The position numbers and the translations under genes are program-made. This document shows positions 14,574 through 23,715 of a DNA stretch of 32,644 nucleotides, piece after piece; positions within the stretch are counted from its first letter, which is position 1; the number at the start of each line of letters is the position of its first letter. The notes beneath the pieces are model-generated. The model was not told where the DNA came from. It made no database searches and saw nothing but the letters and a program-made list of their open reading frames with translations. This DNA comes from CAZPAH01 sp964584495 (GTDB lineage Bacteria; Krumholzibacteriota; Krumholzibacteriia; Krumholzibacteriales; Krumholzibacteriaceae), in contig CAZPAH010000018.1 of NCBI GenBank assembly GCA_964584495.1, forward strand, positions 1-32,644, in the 5' to 3' direction.

Positions 14574-16586
14574 TTACCTGAGCAGCATTAGTTTTTTGGT
14601 GACAGCCTCACCGCCCACGGACAGGCGGCAGAGATACATGCCCGACGCGACGGTAACTCCGGAGCCGTTCATGCCGTTCCATTCGGTGCTATATGTCCCT
14701 TCAGCCTTGTCCGCGTCTTCCAAGGTCCTTACCAGGCGGCCCGCGATATCCCAGATCTGAATCAGAACCCTCCCCGGCTTCGGGACGTTGTATGCGATCC
14801 GAACGGTAGGATTGAACGGGTTCGGATGGGCTTTCATCATAAGAGTTCCGGTGGGGGGGGTTATATCTTCGTCATCCAACCGGCATCGCCCGGGGCCCAT
14901 AGTTCTTACGCAGTCCGACCCGCTGAACCGGTGGTCTCCAACTTCGCCGGAGACATTCAAACAGACATTTTCTCCGGGGTGAAGGAGAGCTATGACATCT
15001 TGCCTACCGAACTTCACCATGAGATCGGGGAGCCCATCCTCATCCCTGTCTCCGATTGATGAGGGATGCGCTTCCGCCGGAACGATATCATTTACCCGTA
15101 TGGTGGAGATATCGATATCGTACACGTCGAAACCCTCCAATACCTCTATGTAGCATGTCACCCAGCGGCCGTGGCTTCTCAGGTTGAGATTGTCCGGCTT
15201 GATATCGACCGTAGCAGGCACCGGGACCATGTACTTTACCAAGAAAGCATCCGTACCTCCGTTGGACTTTCTATCCCCGCCTCCAAAATCAACCATATCT
15301 CCAAAGGAACCTGTCAGATACATGCCTTCGAAAAGATCCACTATAATCCCGTCGACCCTATCCCTCCCGTTCCCGCCAAGCGTTTCGTCCCAAAGGTAAC
15401 CGCCATCCGAATCGAATTTCAAAATGAATATGTCCTTGTCGCCGGCCGAGGACCTCGCTCCCCCGCCGAAATCGATGCTGTTCTCGAAAACGCCCGAAAC
15501 GAATATCTGATCGTCACCGAGCAGGGAGATGTCGAATCCGAAGTCTTCGCCGGCGCCTCCGCAGGTAACGTCCCACAGATAGTTGCAGTCGCCGTCGTAC
15601 TTCACTACGCAAATGTCCCAAGATCCCACGGCGTAACGGTTCCCGCCTCCGAAATTCACGACATCCCCGAAATACCCGGTCACGCAGACATCACCCCCGG
15701 ACGATACCGCAACTCCCCAGATCGCATCCTCTGCCGCTCCTCCCCATGTATCATCCGCGAGGTAATTTCCCGAAGGGTCAAGCTTGAGAAGATAGCCATC
15801 GTAAAAGGAAGTATTTCCCTCCGTGCGCTCTCCCCCTCCGAAATCGACCGTATATTCGAAGTTGCCTACGATATAGATATTGTCATCGGCATCCACCGCA
15901 ACGCGACGTCCGCTGTCCCGTCCCTCGCCGCCGAACGTTCTATCCCACAGATAAGCGCCGCCTGTGTCCAGCTTTACGACGAACATATCCCTCATTCCAG
16001 CAGGCGGCCTCGGGCCTCCTCCGAAATTGATCGGATTGCGGTAACGCCCCGTCACGATAACGTTATCATCGTGATCGACGGCCAGAGCGACCCCCGCTTG
16101 GTTGTTCCTGTTACCGTATGTATGATCCCATATCCAGTTTCCGTCGGGATCCAGCTTGAGGATGAAGATATCGATCCCTCCGGCCGCTCTGCGCAGCCCT
16201 CCTCCGAAATCAATCGATCCTACGAACGAACCGCTGACAAGCAGATTGCCCTCCGAATCGACTTTCATGCTGTAGGCCACATCGTCGTCAGAGGCATCTC
16301 CCCTCGTGTAATCCCACAGATAGTTGCCTTCTCGGTCGAACTTAACGATATATATGTCCTCTCCCCCGGCCGAGATCCGGTCTCCTCCCCCGAAATTCAC
16401 GGTCCCGTTGAAAGATCCGGCCATATAGACGTTTCCCTCATCGTCCAGAGCTATCGCATTGCCCGCATCCTCGCCGGGGCCACCTACCGTGCGGTCAAAA
16501 AGATACGTCTGCCCTGGTGCTCCAGCGGATCCAACAACAACAAATAAAAGGGTCAAGAATGCAATCGCAATCGGCGTCGTTCTCAC
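14574..16586 (-). CDS. Secreted seven-repeat SBBP beta-propeller protein with sorting domain
   Basis: A 670-residue exported protein starting at GTG 16586 (GGGAGGAA five bases upstream), with a signal peptide in residues 1-25. Residues about 28-436 are seven tandem repeats of ~58 residues of the SBBP type, each with a YLWDxTxGG opening, a (V/I)(D/N)FGGGxR core and a D(I/M)F(I/V)(L/V)KxD end, which should close a seven-bladed propeller. A domain of about 120 residues follows (VDIKPDNLNLRSHGRWV) with a calcium-loop-like GDRDEDGLPD. The last ~85 residues (AHPNPFNPTVRIAY to KKLMLLR) are a FlgD-Ig/Por-type sorting domain. Its stop codon abuts that of the convergent arylsulfotransferase gene. Binding partner unknown; surface display or secretion is inferred. 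Confidence 0.82.
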   Translation of the reverse strand: MRTTPIAIAFLTLLFVVVGSAGAPGQTYLFDRTVGGPGEDAGNAIALDDEGNVYMAGSFNGTVNFGGGDRISAGGEDIYIVKFDREGNYLWDYTRGDASDDDVAYSMKVDSEGNLLVSGSFVGSIDFGGGLRRAAGGIDIFILKLDPDGNWIWDHTYGNRNNQAGVALAVDHDDNVIVTGRYRNPINFGGGPRPPAGMRDMFVVKLDTGGAYLWDRTFGGEGRDSGRRVAVDADDNIYIVGNFEYTVDFGGGERTEGNTSFYDGYLLKLDPSGNYLADDTWGGAAEDAIWGVAVSSGGDVCVTGYFGDVVNFGGGNRYAVGSWDICVVKYDGDCNYLWDVTCGGAGEDFGFDISLLGDDQIFVSGVFENSIDFGGGARSSAGDKDIFILKFDSDGGYLWDETLGGNGRDRVDGIIVDLFEGMYLTGSFGDMVDFGGGDRKSNGGTDAFLVKYMVPVPATVDIKPDNLNLRSHGRWVTCYIEVLEGFDVYDIDISTIRVNDIVPAEAHPSSIGDRDEDGLPDLMVKFGRQDVIALLHPGENVCLNVSGEVGDHRFSGSDCVRTMGPGRCRLDDEDITPPTGTLMMKAHPNPFNPTVRIAYNVPKPGRVLIQIWDIAGRLVRTLEDADKAEGTYSTEWNGMNGSGVTVASGMYLCRLSVGGEAVTKKLMLLR

Positions 16587-16925
16587 GGCTGTTCCTCCCT
16601 AGTTTGATGGTTCCATAAGAAAATTCATGTGGCGGCATCGCCGCCGCGGCGAAATTGAAGGCTACTCAACGATCATCCAAAGCAGAAAAGTAAGCCAACC
16701 TCATCTCGTTAATCGACTAAGCATATCATAAATCATCAAATAATTCAAAACAAATGGCCCTTGCCCTTTGCTATCGCGTATTTTCCACGTCCGCCGCCTT
16801 CCCTACTAATATCCACTTTCCAAGGACCGATATGTCTATCGTGATCTTTTCAGGTGTCAACGGGATGGGGATCGAAGCGCGAAACATTCAAAAGTATCCT
16901 GGCACCGATGAATTGATGAAAGAAA
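16587..16925. other. Gap upstream of the beta-propeller gene with hairpin
   Basis: A 339-base gap between the kinase stop and the propeller start, both minus. Near the start lies an eight-pair hairpin, GTGGCGGC/GCCGCCGC (16629-16636 and 16640-16647, loop ATC, one G-U pair), inside the likely 5' leader. The stretch 16700-16750 is AT-rich. No convincing small gene is visible. Confidence 0.5.
16720..16748 (-). promoter_or_regulatory. Candidate promoter of the beta-propeller gene
   Basis: On the minus strand TTGAAT (plus 16743-16748) and TATGCT (plus 16720-16725) are 17 bases apart, each matching 4 of 6 consensus bases. The resulting leader would be about 127 bases and would include the hairpin at 16629-16647. 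Confidence 0.35.
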
Positions 16926-19532
16926 TCAGAGTGGTTCGCCCCCGGCAAGCTTCTGAAACCGCGGGAGCCCGCGGAGAGGTTTCCACATCGGATCGGCCGC
17001 CAGCCAGGCGGGGGAAAGCCAAGAGGGAATCGAAAGAAGGTACTCGATACGGTCGAGGGCCAAGTCGTTCTCGCCCAAGATCGTGTATATGTAAGAAAGA
17101 TCGAATTGATAAGGCAGTCCGTAAACGGCGTCCTTCGAGACCGGCAGCAGCTCGATGGCCAGTTTCCCCTCACGCACCGCTTCTCGCGCTCGACCGAGAG
17201 CGGCGTATGTAAGGCCCAAAGCGCTGTGGAGACGCGGATCTTGCGGATATTTCCCGACTTCAGGCTCCAGCATGCGCAGCGCCTCTTCGTACGATTCTCT
17301 CGCCCTTTGCTCCTCACCGAGAAATCCGTATGCGAAAGCCGCCAGCAGAGGCTTAGGCCTCCCCCACATCTTGATCTTAATCCAATCGCCCGGAGAGAGT
17401 TCGAGGCTCTCGACCGCCCTCTCGTAATTACCTGCGTGCATCTCCACCAAATACCACGTGAATGCCGTCCAGGGCCTCTCCTGCGATACACATTGGAGCG
17501 CGGCCCCCTCCTCGTCCGACACTCCCTTCCAGCTCATATAGACCAATGCCAGCCCGACGTACGGCCAGAAGGTGTCAGGTGCGATGTCGATGGCCCGGTT
17601 CGCCGCATCGACGGCTTCCGGATACTGCCGCATAACCCATAGCAGGAATACCTGTTGAGTCAGGATTCCGGCGTCGCGTGGATTGAGAGCGAGGGCCTGC
17701 TCGTAACTGCTTTTCGCCTGATCCATCCGCCCCATGAGCTCATAAATATAACCCTTCGCCTCCAGGATATCCGCATGGTCGCCGAGCTCCTTCTCAGCTA
17801 TCTCCAGCTCCTTCATGGCCCGCTCCGGATCCCTATTAAGCCAGAGATAGTAGTAGCTCAGGGCGATATGAACCTTTGGGGAAGCCGGTTCGAGTTCGAG
17901 GGCCCTCTCCGCCTCCCTCCTTGCCATCTCCTGCCTCTCCTCCGACAGATCTTCCTGGTAGTAAAATAGCCGGGCTTGCGCCTTGGCGATCTCGGCATGG
18001 GCCAGCGCGAAGTCGGGATCGAGCTCTACGGCCCGGCGGTAGTTCTCGATCATGAGATTCCAGTTCTCCACGGTGAAATGAGGCCGCTCGGCGTAATAAC
18101 GCCCGCGGAGAAACGCGTGATACGCTTCCAGATTTTCTGTCAGCTCTCCGGTCAGTTCTCCTCGTTTGCGATCCAGCAGGGCAACCCCCAACGCATCGGC
18201 GACCCTGTCGGCGATCTCGGTCTGAACGGAGAAGATATCGCCTATTAGACGATCGAAGTGCTCGGTCCATATGTGCATGTCATCCGAAGCCCTTATAAGC
18301 TGGGGCGTTATCCGTACCCTGTCCAGGCCGCTCTCCGTTTTCGTCCAGCGGACCGAACCCTCCAGGATATAATCCACGCCTAGCTCTTCTCCGATACGTT
18401 TAATCGATTTTTCAGTATCTCTGTATTGCCGTGTGCTGGTCCTCGATATGACACCGAGGCCGTTCATCATGGCGAGCTGGCTTGTAATCTCCTCGGTCAC
18501 CCCGTCGGTGAAGTACTCGTCCTCAGGCGCCCCGAGATTCACGAACGGCAGGACTGCGATTATCTTCCTGCCGGAAAGCCCTTCCGTCGCCGCGCGCCCC
18601 CTATACCTCTGCACCACGACCGTAGTGACGATTACCAAGGCCAAGACAGCGGCGGCTGCGAGCGCCGGCCGCAAACGGCGCCTGTTGCCGGCCCTGCCGG
18701 CGTATTGAGCCGGTCCCGCGCTTTGCTGCAATTTGACGATATCCTCCCTTATCGATCGGGCGTCCCTGTAACGCTCGTTCACATCCTTCTCAAGGGCCCG
18801 GTCGATCACCTTCTGCAATCCCTCCGGCAGACCGCTCCTTCGGCGTGCCAGCTTGTCCGGCTCTTCATGCACGATTCCATATAGAAGCGCCGCCTCGTGC
18901 TCGCCCTTGAAAGGCAGGGCGCCGGTCAACATCTCGTACAGGACGACGCCCAGCGACCAAATATCGGTTCGGTGATCGACCTCTTCCCCCTTCGCCTGCT
19001 CGGGAGACATGTATGCGGCGGTTCCCATCGTCGTTCCCGTCATCGTTATCTTCGTGTTGCCGGCGAGCTTGGCGAGCCCGAAGTCCAGGATCTTGACTAT
19101 CCCGTCCGAAGTGACCATTATATTCGCCGGTTTGATGTCCCTGTGCACCATTCCGGCGGCATGGGCCTTGGAAAGCGCTCCGGCCGCCTGGGCCGCTATG
19201 TCGAGGGCCTTTCCCACGGGAACAGGTCCGCCTGCTATCCTCTCCTTGAGCGTTTCCCCGTCATAGAAGGCCATGGCTATAAACAACCTTCCGTCCGGAG
19301 TCTCGTCTATCTCATGAATCGTGCAGATATTGTGATGCTGAAGGGCCGACGTCGCCCGCGCCTCCCTTATGAAACGGTCTTTCGCCCGTTCGTCCCTCGT
19401 CATATTCTCGCTGAGGAACTTGAGCGCGACGGTGCGGTGCAGCTTGGTATCCTCCGCCTTGTACACGACTCCCATCCCCCCCCGGCCAAGTTCCTCCAGG
19501 ATCCTGTAATGAGAGACTATTTTACCTATCAT
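16926..19532 (-). CDS. Membrane Ser/Thr protein kinase with TolB-like and TPR domains
   Basis: An 868-residue one-piece signalling protein. Residues 8-268 are a Hanks-type kinase with GRGGMGVVYKAED, Lys38 in VALKFL, HRDIKPANIM (Asp132, Asn137), DFG (150-152) and SPEQ; all catalytic residues are present. One membrane helix (about 288-308) follows. Residues 323-450 are a TolB-like domain (IAVLPFVNLGAPEDEYFTDG, VDYILEGSVRW, DDMHIWTEHFD) seen in adenylate cyclase- and kinase-linked regulators. The rest is a series of TPR repeats (for example residues with EQALALNPRDAG). The start at 19532 has GGAGAGGTG before it; the frame is open to 19586 but without signal. The layout, kinase inside and TPR sensor outside, is common in Acidobacteria and FCB-type bacteria. 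The target is unknown. Confidence 0.9.
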   Translation of the reverse strand: MIGKIVSHYRILEELGRGGMGVVYKAEDTKLHRTVALKFLSENMTRDERAKDRFIREARATSALQHHNICTIHEIDETPDGRLFIAMAFYDGETLKERIAGGPVPVGKALDIAAQAAGALSKAHAAGMVHRDIKPANIMVTSDGIVKILDFGLAKLAGNTKITMTGTTMGTAAYMSPEQAKGEEVDHRTDIWSLGVVLYEMLTGALPFKGEHEAALLYGIVHEEPDKLARRRSGLPEGLQKVIDRALEKDVNERYRDARSIREDIVKLQQSAGPAQYAGRAGNRRRLRPALAAAAVLALVIVTTVVVQRYRGRAATEGLSGRKIIAVLPFVNLGAPEDEYFTDGVTEEITSQLAMMNGLGVISRTSTRQYRDTEKSIKRIGEELGVDYILEGSVRWTKTESGLDRVRITPQLIRASDDMHIWTEHFDRLIGDIFSVQTEIADRVADALGVALLDRKRGELTGELTENLEAYHAFLRGRYYAERPHFTVENWNLMIENYRRAVELDPDFALAHAEIAKAQARLFYYQEDLSEERQEMARREAERALELEPASPKVHIALSYYYLWLNRDPERAMKELEIAEKELGDHADILEAKGYIYELMGRMDQAKSSYEQALALNPRDAGILTQQVFLLWVMRQYPEAVDAANRAIDIAPDTFWPYVGLALVYMSWKGVSDEEGAALQCVSQERPWTAFTWYLVEMHAGNYERAVESLELSPGDWIKIKMWGRPKPLLAAFAYGFLGEEQRARESYEEALRMLEPEVGKYPQDPRLHSALGLTYAALGRAREAVREGKLAIELLPVSKDAVYGLPYQFDLSYIYTILGENDLALDRIEYLLSIPSWLSPAWLAADPMWKPLRGLPRFQKLAGGEPL

Positions 19533-19717
19533 GCGCACCTCTCCTCGGGCGGTGGAAAGCCTACGGAGGGAAACGGAGCAACCCAAGTCTGCATTTCGAT
19601 AGTATTCCTTTACTACCCGGGTCTTGTCCAGAAGAAAGACAACGGCCGCTCGGCTCCAAGCGGTTGATAACCACAGAGTCGAAATGACCGCCTATAGATT
19701 TGAATCTTATGCCCCGG

Positions 19718-20299
19718 TTACCACTCGGATAGGCTCTTGATCGCCCCCCATGAAGACCCTTCCACGCCGAATGTGAGACATTCCGGGCTGGAAGGAGGAT
19801 AGTTGACATACAGGTTCGTGAGCCTGACGAGTGGATGCGGCACGTTGGAGCAGTCGGATATTACACTCTCACCAAGCTCGGGGTGAGAGGTCACCTCGAT
19901 GACGCCGGGTGTGCCGTCAGGAATGGATAAATGAAGATGATACGTCCACACCCACTCCAATCCCTTGCACATATGAAGGGCGCCCCTGTAGCTCCAATGG
20001 GGGGATGGAGGGATCTCGTGCGGATCGACTATCTCCGGAATCATGAACGGGTGATACTCCTTGTCGATAAGAGAGTATGTTTCGGGTATGTTCAGGTTGT
20101 ACCCGAATCCGTTCATCCCCTCTTCCGTCGTCAGGATCCATATCCATACATCGATCTCATACGAAGGTTCGCCATCGACGCACCATTCCGAATGATCGTC
20201 ATCGGCATAGACGCCTACATAGACGTTACCCGAACCATGAACATCAACGGCCGCCGACAATACCAAAACGGCACAGGCAGCTATGAGCAAATGCCTCAT
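19718..20299 (-). CDS. Secreted protein of unknown function
   Basis: A 193-residue protein not recognised by me. It begins with a clear signal peptide (MRHLLIAACAVLVLSAAVDVHG) and has an acidic, aromatic-rich mature part (YVGVYADDDHSEWCVDG, WIWILTTEEGMNGFGYNLN). Mature cysteines occur at WCVDG, HMCKG, SDCSN and PECLT, enough for two disulfides. AGGGG is seven bases before the ATG. There is no sorting domain at the C-terminus. It sits upstream of the kinase gene, 185 bases away, on the same strand. Similar short exported proteins occur in FCB-type genomes; I cannot assign a role. Confidence 0.7.
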   Translation of the reverse strand: MRHLLIAACAVLVLSAAVDVHGSGNVYVGVYADDDHSEWCVDGEPSYEIDVWIWILTTEEGMNGFGYNLNIPETYSLIDKEYHPFMIPEIVDPHEIPPSPHWSYRGALHMCKGLEWVWTYHLHLSIPDGTPGVIEVTSHPELGESVISDCSNVPHPLVRLTNLYVNYPPSSPECLTFGVEGSSWGAIKSLSEW

Positions 20300-20409
20300 G
20301 ATGCACCCCTTTTAAATTTGAATTGAAGCAGTTAACCCTTTTTGAGAAGTATACCTCAGGTGCTCGTCAATTTCAAGTTTGAATGATCGCTCATTCCGGC
20401 AACAGTAAG

Positions 20410-20426
20410 AGACAATTCTCTTGTCT
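20410..20426. repeat. Short inverted repeat, possible operator
   Basis: AGACAA (20410-20415) and TTGTCT (20421-20426) form a perfect six-base inverted repeat with a five-base spacer, between two divergent genes. It has operator-like spacing but is short enough to be chance. Confidence 0.2.
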
Positions 20427-20526
20427 GGTTTTGAGGCTGGAGTTAAATCCATAAAACCGTTATTATGCCTTTGACTTAACGGCGGTCTATCATCAATCGA
20501 AGTTAGCGACCTAAAGGGAGGATCTC

Positions 20527-21171
20527 GTGAGAGTAAAACCGGCAAGTTCCATGATAATAATGTTGTTGCTCGTATGGCTTATGCCCCCGGGAGAAGGAAG
20601 CGCCACGGAGAAGCCTGCCGGATTCTCCGGAGATCTTGTTATTACCGAGCCTGAATCGACTATCAAGGCGAAGATATACGTCAAGGACCCGTACATCCGC
20701 CGGGTGGAGATGTCGAAAGAGGCGGGCGGGATGATATATATTCGTCCTCCAAAGGCACGGGGCAGAATCTGGGTGCTCGATCCGGGAAAAAAACAATTCA
20801 CTATTTTATCGGCCGGCTTTCCGGCTAGAAAAGCTCCGGTAGAAGCCTGGATGGACCTACATAATGATATGGGCGGCGGTCCTGTAGGCGATGAGATGCT
20901 GAACGGTCATCCATGTACGGTATATCAATTTAAATATAAAGATCGGGACAAAGCCGCGGTAAAGATGTGGTACGCCGATGATCTGCGATATGCGATCAAA
21001 ATGGAGGCGGACGCCGAGCTTGCAATAGGAACCGATACTGATTCCAAACTTGTCACAAGAACCGTTAAAGGGACATTCGAAATATTGAATATCAAGGTGG
21101 AATCCCTGGATGACGATCTTTTTGAGATTCCATCTGATTATGTGGAAGTTCCGTTTACTGAAAGCGAATGA
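20527..21171 (+). CDS. Exported LolA-like (outer-membrane lipoprotein-sorting type) protein
   Basis: A 214-residue exported protein with a signal peptide ending near residue 26. The mature part looks like the LolA/LppX half-barrel: SGDLVITEPESTIKAKIYVKD, then IRPPKARGRIWVLDPGKKQF, then HPCTVYQFKYKDRDKAAVKMWYADD, matching the 'outer membrane lipoprotein-sorting protein'/DUF4412-type set in which a strand-rich shell holds a lipid. The start is GTG, with GGGAGG (20516-20521) five bases upstream. A LolA-like shuttle next to an FtsX-type permease (convergent, 22 bases away) may be functionally meaningful. The exact lipid or lipoprotein cargo is unknown. Confidence 0.65.
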   Translation: MRVKPASSMIIMLLLVWLMPPGEGSATEKPAGFSGDLVITEPESTIKAKIYVKDPYIRRVEMSKEAGGMIYIRPPKARGRIWVLDPGKKQFTILSAGFPARKAPVEAWMDLHNDMGGGPVGDEMLNGHPCTVYQFKYKDRDKAAVKMWYADDLRYAIKMEADAELAIGTDTDSKLVTRTVKGTFEILNIKVESLDDDLFEIPSDYVEVPFTESE

Positions 21172-21193
21172 TCTCTCTATTAGGAACAAGAGC

Positions 21194-23578
21194 CTATTCG
21201 TACTTCAGGCTTTCCACCGGATCTACCCTCGCCGCCTTCCACGCCTGCCATGCCGTTATCGAGATGGCGATAGCGATCGCCGATGCCGAGGAGGCCAGGA
21301 ACACCCATATGGACAAGTCCGCCTTGTAGGCGAAGCCGTCCAGCCACTTCCTGCCCGCGTACCAGGCGAGCGGCCATGCGATGATGTTCGCGATCAGCAC
21401 CCATCTTACGAATTCCTTCGACAGCAGGATGACGATATTGCCGATAGAGGAGCCGAGCACCTTTCGGATACCTATCTCCTTGGTCCTCTGCTCTGCGGTG
21501 AAGGCGGCCAGCCCGAAGAGCCCCAGGCAGGATATGAATATCGCGAGGACCGTCCCGTATTTGATTATCGTCCCGGTCCTCTGCTCGGTGCCGTAGTTGT
21601 CCCTCATCCTCATCTCGTCGAGATAATCGTATTTGAGCTTGGCTCCGGGATCGAATTTCGCCACAGTATCTTCTATAAAGGTCCTTGTCTCCGCGGGTCT
21701 CACGCCGGACAGCGACACGCATATACCGTCTGTGCCCCAGTTGGGAAGTATGACGAGCGGCTTTATCGCGCTGTGAAGCGACTGGAGATGGAAATCCTTT
21801 ATTACGCCGATTATCCGGTAGGTTTTATCGTAAGTGGTAAACAGCTTACCTATAGGATCGGGGAGGTTCATCGTCCTCGCGGCCGTTTCGTTGATGACCG
21901 CTCCATCTGTCATGTCGGCCGGGAATTCCTCGCTGAAAAACCTGCCCTTCACGACTTCGGGCTCGAACACCTCCAGGAATCCGCGGTCGGTGCCGACGAT
22001 GCCGAAATCGTTGATGAAGATGTCGTCCGATTTACCCTCCCACGAAACATTATCACCGCCCGTGCTCGATTCGCGGTATATAGGAGGAGCGTTCACCCTT
22101 GTCGCCCCCGTTACTCCGGGATTGGAGAGAAGGACCTGGCTGAAACCGTCCCACTGCCTGTCGAGCTCGGTGGACAGCCTGAAGTAGATTACGTTATCGG
22201 TCATGATCCCCAGGTCTTTATTGCGGATGAAGTCGAGCTGCTTGTATATCAGCATCGATCCTATTATCAGGAAAATAGATATGGAAAACTGCGCCACTAC
22301 GAGGGTCCTCCTGAACCAGATGCCCCTCGCCCTGTTACTCAACCGGCTTTTCATGGCTGCGGCCGGCTTGAAGGAGGAAAGTATCAATGCAGGGTACGCG
22401 CCGGCGATTACGCCGGTTAGCACTGTGACGGCGGCGAGCAGAATCAAGGTGGCAGGCCGAAACGATAGGGTCAGCTCCTTGCCCGCTATCAGGTTGAACC
22501 GCGGCAAAAGGAGGAGAGTCAGGAGCAGGGCAACCGCAACGGCGAATAGCGTCATTATCAGCGTCTCGCCGAAGAACTGTACCGCCAGTTGACGCCTGCT
22601 GGCTCCGACTACCCGCCTTACCCCCACTTCCATGGCGCGCTTTTCCGAGCGGGCCGTGGAGAGATTCATGTAGTTGAAGCAGGCGATGAGAAGAATAATG
22701 AACCCTATGGCCGAGAAGATATAAACATAGGTGATAAGGCCTCCGCCCTCCACATCATGAAGCCTTTCGCTGAGAAGCGGGTGCATGCGCACCTCGGCTT
22801 TGACCTCGCCTGCCGTCCCCGACTCTTCCCCGGCGGCTGCCTCCCCGTAATAGGGCTGAAGGACACCGGCGATATTCGCCTGGATTTCCCGGCGGGATGC
22901 GGCCGGGTCGACGACTATGTACCCATAATAGTTGCCGATCATCATATCCGTCATATCGCGCCCCCAGAGGGGCGCGAGCAGCCCGATGTTAATCACTGCG
23001 TCGAATCCACGGACGGTCGACTTCTCGGGAAGCTTTTTCATGACCCCCGTGACCGTCGCCGGAAACCATGTCTCCACCTGGAGGCTTTTTCCGATAGGGT
23101 TCTCGTCGCCGAAGTATTTTCTTGCCAAATCGGGAGTGATGACAATGTTGGTGATCTTGCTGAGCGCGTTTTCCCTGTCGCCCCTCAACAGCTCTATGTA
23201 AAACACGTCGAGGATGGTGGGAGTGGCAATGGCTATTATCTCATCGAACTTCTTATCCCCGTTGGAAAGGACGAACTTATAGTTCATGAAAGTCACTTCG
23301 TCGACTACGCCCGGGTAGGATTCCTTGAGCTTCGGCCCGAGGCCGGCAGGGACAACCGTTGAAGTTATCCTGCCGTCGGGTGTATCGAACCGACGGTAGA
23401 TCCTGTAGATGTTCTTCGCGTTCGGATACTCCCTGTCGTAACCCATCTCGTCCTGTACCCACAGGGCGATCAGGATGCAGGCCGTCATGCCGAGCGCCAG
23501 GCCGAGCATGTTGATTATGGAAAATCCCTTGTGCCTGAGAATATTGCGCATCGTCACCCTTAAATAGCTGCCAAACAT
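21194..23578 (-). CDS. ABC transporter permease, FtsX/MacB type (two FtsX domains)
   Basis: A 794-residue inner-membrane protein. It has one N-terminal helix (FSIINMLGLALGMTACILIALWV) and a MacB-type periplasmic core domain, then a three-helix FtsX unit (about residues 280-400). A second helix, periplasmic domain and terminal FtsX unit (KEIGIRKVLGSSIGNIVILLS) follow, giving about eight helices. This double-FtsX form is abundant in Acidobacteria, KSB1 and related groups, normally partnered by a MacB-like ATPase. No ATPase gene is in this window. The ATG at 23578 is preferred over the GTG at 23584 because AAGGAG lies seven bases before it. MacB-family systems move lipoproteins, peptides or small molecules or do mechanical work on periplasmic partners; the substrate is unknown. 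Confidence 0.85.
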   Translation of the reverse strand: MFGSYLRVTMRNILRHKGFSIINMLGLALGMTACILIALWVQDEMGYDREYPNAKNIYRIYRRFDTPDGRITSTVVPAGLGPKLKESYPGVVDEVTFMNYKFVLSNGDKKFDEIIAIATPTILDVFYIELLRGDRENALSKITNIVITPDLARKYFGDENPIGKSLQVETWFPATVTGVMKKLPEKSTVRGFDAVINIGLLAPLWGRDMTDMMIGNYYGYIVVDPAASRREIQANIAGVLQPYYGEAAAGEESGTAGEVKAEVRMHPLLSERLHDVEGGGLITYVYIFSAIGFIILLIACFNYMNLSTARSEKRAMEVGVRRVVGASRRQLAVQFFGETLIMTLFAVAVALLLTLLLLPRFNLIAGKELTLSFRPATLILLAAVTVLTGVIAGAYPALILSSFKPAAAMKSRLSNRARGIWFRRTLVVAQFSISIFLIIGSMLIYKQLDFIRNKDLGIMTDNVIYFRLSTELDRQWDGFSQVLLSNPGVTGATRVNAPPIYRESSTGGDNVSWEGKSDDIFINDFGIVGTDRGFLEVFEPEVVKGRFFSEEFPADMTDGAVINETAARTMNLPDPIGKLFTTYDKTYRIIGVIKDFHLQSLHSAIKPLVILPNWGTDGICVSLSGVRPAETRTFIEDTVAKFDPGAKLKYDYLDEMRMRDNYGTEQRTGTIIKYGTVLAIFISCLGLFGLAAFTAEQRTKEIGIRKVLGSSIGNIVILLSKEFVRWVLIANIIAWPLAWYAGRKWLDGFAYKADLSIWVFLASSASAIAIAISITAWQAWKAARVDPVESLKYE

Positions 23579-23715
23579 CGCCACACTCCTTTTGAAGATT
23601 ATAATAATGATACGTATGTAATGGAAATTCGTTTCGCGGGCGATAAGAGTACGATGATTCCAATTCGGCGATGTCTTCTTAGAACTATTTCGGCTGAATT
23701 AAAACCCGTTATCCC

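Noticed and set aside
19533..19586. 18-codon extension of the kinase
   Set aside because: A strong GGAGAGGTG precedes the internal ATG at 19532 and kinase homology begins directly after it.
21110..22420. 436-codon plus-strand frame
   Set aside because: It lies antisense to the FtsX permease, which has strong family motifs; composition is Arg/Pro-rich shadow.
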